This document shows, one piece after another, positions 5,647 to 10,508 of a stretch of DNA of 10,508 nt. Location of the stretch: NCBI GenBank assembly GCA_007122555.1, contig SKTL01000403.1, positions 1 through 10,508 on the forward strand, given 5' to 3'. Position numbers and translations under genes: made by a program. Under the pieces are notes generated by a model. It worked only from the letters and a program-made list of their open reading frames with translations, made no database searches and was not told where the DNA came from. The DNA comes from Thermomicrobiaceae bacterium. GTDB lineage: Bacteria; Chloroflexota; Chloroflexia; Thermomicrobiales; Thermomicrobiaceae. The stretch's first letter is position 1. Each line of letters begins with the position of its first letter.

Positions 5647-7377
5647 ATGGTGTACAACGGTTATCTCGGTCGCACGCTATCCCGTCGCGAATGGCTCCGG
5701 TACACGGGAGCCCTTGGACTGCTGGTCGCGGGTGGATCATTGCTCGCAGCCTGTGAAACGGACGATGACGACGAACCGGACGACATCGAAGAGCCAGACG
5801 ACGATGACGATGTGGATCCAGTTGACGATCCTGATGACGATGACGATGAGCCAGCTGATGACGATGTCGATGAGGAACCTGACGCGCCCGATGACGAGCG
5901 CTACGGCGGGGACTTCGTTGCAGCAATGGAAACGCCGCCTCCGACACTGGACCTGATGACCAGCACCACCGCCGCAACACGCGAACAGGCATGGTTCACG
6001 ATCGAATCCCTGCTCGCGGTGAACGAAGAATTCGAACCCGACACGCTGCTCGCCGAGAGTTGGGAAGTAAGCGATGACGGATTGACGTATACGTTCCCGC
6101 TGCGCCAGGGCGTACTTTTCCATAACGGCGACGAGATGGTTGCGGATGACGTAATCGCGTCGATGGATCGCCTACTGGAAGTCACCAATCGCCCGGCGGC
6201 ATTCGCAATTATCGAGGACTACACTGCAGAGGACGATTACACGGTCTCGTACACGCTTCGCGAGCCCAGCGGCGCCTTTATCGGCGTGATGGCGTTCCCC
6301 CTTGGCTACGCTGGCGTCTTTCCCAGAGAGGTCATTGACGCAGTCGGATCTGACGAGCTCACCGCGGACGATATGGTGGGAACCGGGCCGTACAAGCTTG
6401 TCGAATGGGTGCCCGACCAGCGACTCAGATACGAGCGATTCGAAGACTATGAAGTTGTCGGCACAGAACGAGACGGACTCCGGGGCGCAAAGCATCCCTA
6501 TTTTGACACGATAACGCTCGAGGCCGTTCCGGAAACTGCGTCGCGCGTAGCGGGTCTTGAAACTGCCGAGTATGACTACGCACAAAAGCCTTCGACCACT
6601 GACTTCGAGGGCCTCGAGGCAAATCCGGACACCGAGGCGCAGATCTACGAATATGCGTTCGCATATGTGTTCACCTTCAATCATGCCTGGGCGCCGACTG
6701 ACAACCTGCAGTTCCGTCAAGCTATTCAGGCCGCGATTGACGTGAACACGATCGGTCTGAATGCGGCGAACGGCATGGAAGAGTTCTTCACGACTGACCA
6801 CAGCATCTTCTTTCCACCTACTCCATGGCACAACGATGAAGGCGCCGACCTCTACAATCAGAATGATGAAGACCGCGCGCGCGAGCTGTTGGAAGAATCC
6901 GGATATGACGGCGAAGAGGTTATTCTCCTCACGAATCGGAACTACGACGACATGTTCAGCGCGATTGTGACGCTGGAGCAACAGCTGGAATCGAAACTGG
7001 GCATGAACGTTTCGGTGGAAGTGCTGGATTGGCCGGGACAGCAAGCTCGCACCGAAGAAACAGATGGCTGGAACATCGCTGTTACGTGGTTTGCTTCGCC
7101 GGCAACCTTCGGACCGGATGGCTGGGCAGCGTTCTTCACCGGCGATTCGCTGGGCCACTATGCCAATGAGGAGATGGATGCGATCTTTGATCAGCTGTCC
7201 ACCGCCGAAACGCTTGAGGAGCGCGTTGAACTAGCGGCAGATATGCAACGGGTGTTCTACGAAACGATCCCGATGCTCAAGTTGCACAACGGATTCTCCA
7301 TGGACGGTCTTCGGTCGAATATCCGCGACTTCCAGATCTGGTATCAAGCACGATTCTGGGGAGTGTGGCGGGACTAG
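5647..7377 (+). CDS. ABC transporter solute-binding lipoprotein, family 5 (peptide/nickel/oligopeptide type)
   Basis: This 576-residue extracellular substrate-binding lipoprotein belongs to an importer of the dipeptide/oligopeptide/nickel class. Starting at the ATG at 5647, it has a twin-arginine motif SRREWLRY (12-19), a hydrophobic stretch (20-34) and the lipobox LAAC with Cys36 as the lipid anchor. Residues 37-84 form an extremely acidic linker with no basic residue. The SBP_bac_5 domain starts at YGGDF (86-90), with the family signature around LAESWEVSDDGLTYTFPLRQGV (134-156, read as two parts, LAESWEVSDDG and LTYTFPLRQGV). The C-terminus FWGVWRD completes the domain. Family members bind peptides, sugars, metal chelates, opines and many other solutes, so the substrate is open. 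The in-frame extension to 5494 starts at TTG without a binding site and is not used. The gene heads an operon with two permeases and is driven by the strong promoter at 5414-5442. Confidence 0.93.
   Translation: MVYNGYLGRTLSRREWLRYTGALGLLVAGGSLLAACETDDDDEPDDIEEPDDDDDVDPVDDPDDDDDEPADDDVDEEPDAPDDERYGGDFVAAMETPPPTLDLMTSTTAATREQAWFTIESLLAVNEEFEPDTLLAESWEVSDDGLTYTFPLRQGVLFHNGDEMVADDVIASMDRLLEVTNRPAAFAIIEDYTAEDDYTVSYTLREPSGAFIGVMAFPLGYAGVFPREVIDAVGSDELTADDMVGTGPYKLVEWVPDQRLRYERFEDYEVVGTERDGLRGAKHPYFDTITLEAVPETASRVAGLETAEYDYAQKPSTTDFEGLEANPDTEAQIYEYAFAYVFTFNHAWAPTDNLQFRQAIQAAIDVNTIGLNAANGMEEFFTTDHSIFFPPTPWHNDEGADLYNQNDEDRARELLEESGYDGEEVILLTNRNYDDMFSAIVTLEQQLESKLGMNVSVEVLDWPGQQARTEETDGWNIAVTWFASPATFGPDGWAAFFTGDSLGHYANEEMDAIFDQLSTAETLEERVELAADMQRVFYETIPMLKLHNGFSMDGLRSNIRDFQIWYQARFWGVWRD
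5755..5898 (+). repeat. Low-complexity GAY-rich tract encoding an acidic linker
   Basis: These 144 bp encode residues 37-84 of the binding protein: 26 Asp, 8 Glu and 7 Pro among 48 residues, with no Lys, Arg or His. The DNA is an irregular run of GAC/GAT codons with Pro-containing breaks, a pattern open to slippage. It lies directly after the lipid-anchored cysteine and so forms a charged spacer between membrane and binding domain. Confidence 0.85.
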
Positions 7378-7394
7378 AACTCGGGTCTAACATG

Positions 7395-7436
7395 AGAGCG
7401 TGGCGCTCATCGCTTCGGCGCCGGGCGCCACGCTCT
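7395..7436 (+). repeat. 12-bp perfect hairpin between the binding-protein and permease genes
   Basis: AGAGCGTGGCGC (7395-7406) pairs perfectly with GCGCCACGCTCT (7425-7436) across an 18-nt loop. It lies 18 nt after the stop of the binding-protein gene and is not followed by a T run. This position is typical of RNA structures that protect the upstream mRNA or partly stop transcription, giving more binding protein than permease. Confidence 0.75.
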
Positions 7437-7467
7437 ACCTCCAGCTTTGGGAGCAGAACGGTAACTC

Positions 7468-8412
7468 ATGGGTTCCTACATAATTCGCCGCTTGCTCGCG
7501 TTCATTCCGACTCTCCTCGTGGTGTCGTTCCTTGTCTTCATGATGACCAGATTGGTGCCAGGGGACGCGGCCGCGATGATGCTTGGGCAGGAAGCGACCA
7601 CCGAGCAACGTGAACAGCTCCGTCAAGAGCTGGGACTTGATCGAAGCGTCACTGAACAGGCTATCACCTGGTATGGCAATGCGTTTCGCGGGGATCTGGG
7701 TCACTCGTACTTCCTGCACCAACCCGTTACTGAAGCCCTTGTAAGCCGCCTTCCAGTTACGCTCAGCGTAACCCTGTTCGCGATGTTTTTCGCAATTGTC
7801 GTTGGGATCAGCGCCGGAGTCGTCGCCAGCGTTCGGCACGGAAGGTTTCTTGACTGGGGCGTAATGCTGATCGCGATCTTCGGCCTGTCGATTCCGGTTT
7901 TCTGGCTCGCGTTGAATATGATTTTCATCTTTTCTGTGCGGCTGGGATGGTTCCCAACAGGCGGTTATGTCCCGATCACAGATGGGTTTTTCGAGTACCT
8001 GCGGCATTTGTTCATGCCCAGTATCGCGCTCGGACTTGCGTATACCGCGCTCATCGCGCGTATGACCCGTTCAACCATGCTTGAGGTATTGCAGCAGGAT
8101 TTTGTTCGCACCGCACGCGCCAAGGGGCTCGGTCAGCGGATTGTCATCCTGCGACATGCGCTGAGAAACGCGCTGATCCCCATCATCACGATCATCGGGA
8201 TTAGCGCAGGCGAGCTGCTGGCCGGCAGCGTGATTACCGAGACCGTGTTCAACCTGCCCGGAGTCGGGCGACTCATCGTTGACGGAGTTCGCCGCCGGGA
8301 CTTCCCTGTCGTGCAGGGTGGAATTCTCATCATTACGCTGAGTTATCTACTCATCAATCTGATCGCGGACTTGCTCTACGCCTGGGCGAACCCTCGAATT
8401 CGATACGAGTAA
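7468..8412 (+). CDS. ABC transporter permease, DppB/OppB type
   Basis: This 314-residue inner-membrane permease opens with the family-typical GSYIIRRLLAFIPTLLVVSF, the first membrane segment (about 9-28). LVPGDAAAMMLG (29-40) is a hallmark of the DppB group. Further hydrophobic segments lie near residues 98-121, 130-157, 180-197, 233-253 and 283-305, giving six in all. The cytoplasmic EAA loop that docks onto the ATPase reads DFVRTARAKGLGQR (211-224) and continues to ALRNALIPI. The C-terminus DLLYAWANPRIRYE is also standard for the family. Translation starts at ATG 7468; the nearest purine-rich site, GGGAG (7449-7453), is rather far away at 14 nt. The gene follows the binding protein after 90 nt that contain a hairpin. 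It should pair with the next gene to form the membrane channel. Confidence 0.94.
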   Translation: MGSYIIRRLLAFIPTLLVVSFLVFMMTRLVPGDAAAMMLGQEATTEQREQLRQELGLDRSVTEQAITWYGNAFRGDLGHSYFLHQPVTEALVSRLPVTLSVTLFAMFFAIVVGISAGVVASVRHGRFLDWGVMLIAIFGLSIPVFWLALNMIFIFSVRLGWFPTGGYVPITDGFFEYLRHLFMPSIALGLAYTALIARMTRSTMLEVLQQDFVRTARAKGLGQRIVILRHALRNALIPIITIIGISAGELLAGSVITETVFNLPGVGRLIVDGVRRRDFPVVQGGILIITLSYLLINLIADLLYAWANPRIRYE

Positions 8413-8438
8413 TTGGGTCTTGCTAGTGACTGGCTTCT

Positions 8439-8445
8439 GGAGAGG
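8439..8445 (+). promoter_or_regulatory. Shine-Dalgarno site of the second permease
   Basis: GGAGAGG lies 6 nt before the ATG at 8452. It selects this start over the in-frame TTG at 8413 directly after the stop of the first permease. Confidence 0.75.
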
Positions 8446-8451
8446 TTGCTA

Positions 8452-9336
8452 ATGGCGACTGCGATGGCAAAGGGTACTACCGAGTCGCTCAAGGAACAGA
8501 ATCGATGGCAACGCTCAGCGCTCCGATATCTGGGAAGAAGCAGATCTGCTCAGGTTGGACTGGCAATCGTAGCCCTCGCTATTACCCTGTCACTCGGAGC
8601 GCCGATCTTTGCAGGAACCGACCCCAGCGCCATGGAACCCACCGCGATCCTGCAGCCCCCGAGCGCTGAACACTACTTCGGAACCGACAATTTCGGTCGC
8701 GACTTGTGGTCACGCGTCCTCTACGGTGGTCGAATATCGATTCTCGTTGGGATTTCGGTCGCCGCAGCCACAACGTTAACGGGAGTTCTTATCGGAACGG
8801 TCGCCGGTTACTTCTCCCGTCTGGATAATGTGTTGATGCGGGCCATGGATATCCTGATGGCGTTTCCGCCTATCCTGCTTGCGATCGGCGTTATGGCGAT
8901 TCTGGGGGCGAGTCTCATAAACATAATCATTGCACTGGTGATCCCGTATACTCCTCGGGCCGCCAGAATAGTGCGCGCCGAAATCCTGCACCTCAGGGAA
9001 CAGGACTTCATTCAAGCAGCGCGCTCACTTGGAATGACGGATTTTCGCCTGATCACAAGACACCTTGTGCCGAACAGCCTCACCCCATTACTGATTCAAC
9101 AGACGTTTATCGTAGCGCTCGCGATCCTCGCGGAGTCAGGCCTCAACTTTCTGGGGATCGGCGTCCCGCCCGCTGTCCCAACGCTTGGAAATATCCTGGC
9201 CGACGCCAGGCAGTTTCTCCGTACATCACCCTGGATGGCCCTTTTCCCCGGATTGTTCATATCGATGCTCGTGCTCGGGGTCAATTTGCTCGGGGACGGA
9301 ATCCGCGATGTTCTTGACCCGAGAATGCGGCGATAG
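8452..9336 (+). CDS. ABC transporter permease, DppC/OppC type
   Basis: This 294-residue partner permease has a soluble N-terminal segment (1-33), then the first membrane helix (about 34-53). The DppC hallmark YFGTDNFGRDLWSRVLYGGR (75-94) follows. Membrane segments lie near residues 96-120, 133-152, 154-170, 215-235 and 263-283. The EAA loop is DFIQAARSLGMTDFRL (185-200), followed by ITRHLVPNSLTPL. SGLNFLGIGVPP (229-240) and the C-terminus GDGIRDVLDPRMRR are standard for the family. The ATG at 8452 is chosen because of the strong GGAGAGG site; the open frame upstream begins with TTG at 8413. The gene lies 39 nt after the first permease and forms a heterodimer with it by family knowledge. The usual next genes, two DppD/DppF ATPases, do not follow; a hairpin and a gene on the other strand do. 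Confidence 0.94.
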   Translation: MATAMAKGTTESLKEQNRWQRSALRYLGRSRSAQVGLAIVALAITLSLGAPIFAGTDPSAMEPTAILQPPSAEHYFGTDNFGRDLWSRVLYGGRISILVGISVAAATTLTGVLIGTVAGYFSRLDNVLMRAMDILMAFPPILLAIGVMAILGASLINIIIALVIPYTPRAARIVRAEILHLREQDFIQAARSLGMTDFRLITRHLVPNSLTPLLIQQTFIVALAILAESGLNFLGIGVPPAVPTLGNILADARQFLRTSPWMALFPGLFISMLVLGVNLLGDGIRDVLDPRMRR

Positions 9337-9360
9337 TCATCGCAGAGATGCTGAACATCC

Positions 9361-9390
9361 CGTCTTCAGGCGCGCTTCCGCCTGAAGACG
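9361..9390 (+). terminator. Hairpin terminator after the transporter operon
   Basis: CGTCTTCAGGCG (9361-9372) and CGCCTGAAGACG (9379-9390) form a perfect 12-bp stem with a 6-nt loop, 24 nt after the last permease stop. The downstream sequence (attagtgtcc) has no T tract, so this may be a factor-assisted terminator or a 3'-end protecting hairpin rather than a classical intrinsic terminator. Confidence 0.7.
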
Positions 9391-9708
9391 ATTAGTGTCC
9401 ACATCTTACCGCCGATCGGGTCAGATTCGATTAGGATCGGGCCCGGCTGGCGTTCCGGCAGCGCCAGCATTATCGGATCTCGCATCTACTGCGCTTCAAC
9501 CGGAAGAGTACCGGTCGAGGAACCACGCTCACCGCGCCGTCGGTATGACGTCCTCGGTGGCGCGGGAGAGAGCACCCGGGAATGGAGCATGAGTTCACCC
9601 CATCCCCGGCTCCCGACATCGTTCACCGAGCAACAGTACCTTCAACCTCTTCAGGAGCGACAGATGTTTCGGCGCATCCGGTGGAAAAGCGCTACTGGGC
9701 AGTCGACA
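9391..9708. other. Gene-free stretch between the transporter operon and the aminotransferase
   Basis: No convincing gene is seen here on either strand. The small open frames look unlike known proteins and lack ribosome binding sites. It contains a 7-bp hairpin, GCTGGCG (9446-9452) with CGCCAGC (9462-9468), and a 7-bp pair, CCGCGCC (9532-9538) with GGCGCGG (9559-9565). Either could end transcription of the minus-strand aminotransferase gene, but neither has a T tract. Confidence 0.5.
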
Positions 9709-10508
9709 TCATCCTCTGAATTCGAACCGAAACTCCGCTTCGGTTTCCGTCAGGCTTTCATCTACTATCTGCACCATGCGATCAATCTCGTCATAGGTTA
9801 CGACCAGCGGCGGCGCTACGTGTACGACATCCCAGGCGCGAGTGAGCATTCCTTTGTCACTCATTCTGCGGTCCAGCGCCTTGAGAAAATCAGCTTCGCT
9901 GGATAATCGCTCCTTGGTAGTCTTATCCTTCACCAGTTCAATGGCGCACGACAACCCGAGCCCGCGAACGTCGCCTACCGAAGGATGCTCGCGCAGCTTC
10001 TCCAGCTCGTTTCTGAGATACTCGCCCTTCTTCGCGCTCTGGGCAACCAGGTCCTCGTCCTGGATGATTTCGATATTCTTCAGGGCTGCCGCCGCGGCGA
10101 CCGCTTGCCCTCCGAAGGTCAGGAGATGAGCGAGCGAGACATTCTCCTGTTCCTTGAAGATGTCAAATACCTTGTCGCTGACCGCCACTGCGGCGATCGG
10201 CGCGTACCCTGACGAAAGCCCCTTCGCCATCGTCAAGATGTCCGGCTGCATCCCGAAGTGTTCAGTCGCGAACATCTTCCCCGTTCGCCCGAACCCATTG
10301 ATGACCTCATCCATGATCAAGAGGACGCCGTGTTTGTCGCATATCTCACGGAGCCGTCGCCAATAGGCTGCCGAAGGAACATGCACACCGTTTGCGATCG
10401 AGATGGGCTCGCCAATAACTGCAGCAACCGTTTCAGGACCTTGGGCGATGATCTCCTGTTCGACATAATCGGCACACATGACGTCACCAGTCTCGCCTTC
10501 GAGTCCGA
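9709..10508 (-). CDS. Class III PLP-dependent aminotransferase (C-terminal part, partial at window edge)
   Basis: This is the last 266 codons or so of a fold-type I, class III aminotransferase; the frame runs open past the right edge, and its in-window ATG at 10479 is internal. The pyridoxal-phosphate nitrogen is held by the Asp of LLIMDEVINGFGRTG (codon 10311-10309). The Schiff-base lysine is in TMAKGLSSGYAPIAA (codon 10224-10222), and the phosphate-binding segment from the partner subunit is LTFGGQAVAAAAAL. GVHVPSAAYWRRLREICDKHG upstream (the helix before the Asp) is also typical; it is given here as GVHVPSAAYW and RRLREICDKHG. Such enzymes move an omega- or alpha-amino group from amines such as beta-alanine, taurine, GABA or diamines to pyruvate or 2-oxoglutarate. 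The substrate cannot be told from this part. It is on the opposite strand to the transporter genes, separated by 372 bp, and need not belong to the same pathway. Confidence 0.92.
   Translation of the reverse strand, partial: GLEGETGDVMCADYVEQEIIAQGPETVAAVIGEPISIANGVHVPSAAYWRRLREICDKHGVLLIMDEVINGFGRTGKMFATEHFGMQPDILTMAKGLSSGYAPIAAVAVSDKVFDIFKEQENVSLAHLLTFGGQAVAAAAALKNIEIIQDEDLVAQSAKKGEYLRNELEKLREHPSVGDVRGLGLSCAIELVKDKTTKERLSSEADFLKALDRRMSDKGMLTRAWDVVHVAPPLVVTYDEIDRMVQIVDESLTETEAEFRFEFRG

Noticed and set aside
6172..7158. 328-codon open frame on the minus strand
   Set aside because: It is antisense inside the solute-binding-protein gene, has no recognisable domain, and arises from codon bias in the true gene.
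8413..8451. 13-codon N-terminal extension of the second permease
   Set aside because: It starts with TTG right after the previous stop. GGAGAGG before the ATG at 8452 is a much better start signal.
9395..9906. Small plus-strand open frames (9395-9592 and 9589-9906)
   Set aside because: No family resemblance. The second runs antisense into the aminotransferase, and neither has a convincing ribosome binding site.
1..10508. CRISPR arrays, tRNA or rRNA genes, insertion sequences, transposase or integrase genes
   Set aside because: No regularly spaced repeats, no cloverleaf-like or rRNA-like sequence and no transposase or integrase motifs were seen by eye on either strand.

Overview
The window looks like a bacterial chromosome of moderate to fairly high G+C. 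GTG starts are frequent and Shine-Dalgarno sites are clear. The solute-binding protein carries a Tat-type lipoprotein signal, which suggests a monoderm-like lineage such as Chloroflexota or Actinomycetota. That placement is inferred from protein style only and is not certain.

The left half (about 1-5328) is a minus-strand cluster. Read in its own direction it encodes an IclR-family regulator, an AMP-forming acyl-CoA ligase, a thiolase-like protein, a DUF35 zinc-ribbon/OB-fold partner, a short-chain dehydrogenase of the 3-hydroxyacyl-CoA type, and the first 13 codons of a probable acyl-CoA dehydrogenase cut by the window edge. This set fits CoA activation followed by beta-oxidation-like or retro-aldol shortening of a carboxylic acid. 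The thiolase-like protein has no cysteine at the usual nucleophile position and pairs with DUF35, which resembles the Ltp2/ChsH2-type aldolases of steroid side-chain degradation. The substrate is unknown.

A 318-bp divergent region (5329-5646) separates this cluster from a plus-strand transporter operon. It holds a near-consensus sigma-70 promoter (TTGACA, 17 bp, TATACT), a perfect 15-bp interrupted palindrome just downstream of the predicted start site, two 13-bp interrupted palindromes near the IclR start, and a leader of about 200 nt.

The plus-strand operon (5647-9336) encodes a family-5 solute-binding lipoprotein with a 48-residue acidic linker and two DppB/DppC-type permeases. A 12-bp hairpin lies between the binding protein and the first permease. 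A second 12-bp hairpin follows the last permease. No ATPase genes are present, so the importer must borrow ATPases encoded elsewhere.

After a 372-bp non-coding stretch, the right edge holds the C-terminal two-thirds or so of a class III PLP aminotransferase on the minus strand. The simplest overall reading is an IclR-controlled uptake-and-CoA-degradation locus. The link between importer and enzymes rests on gene arrangement only.
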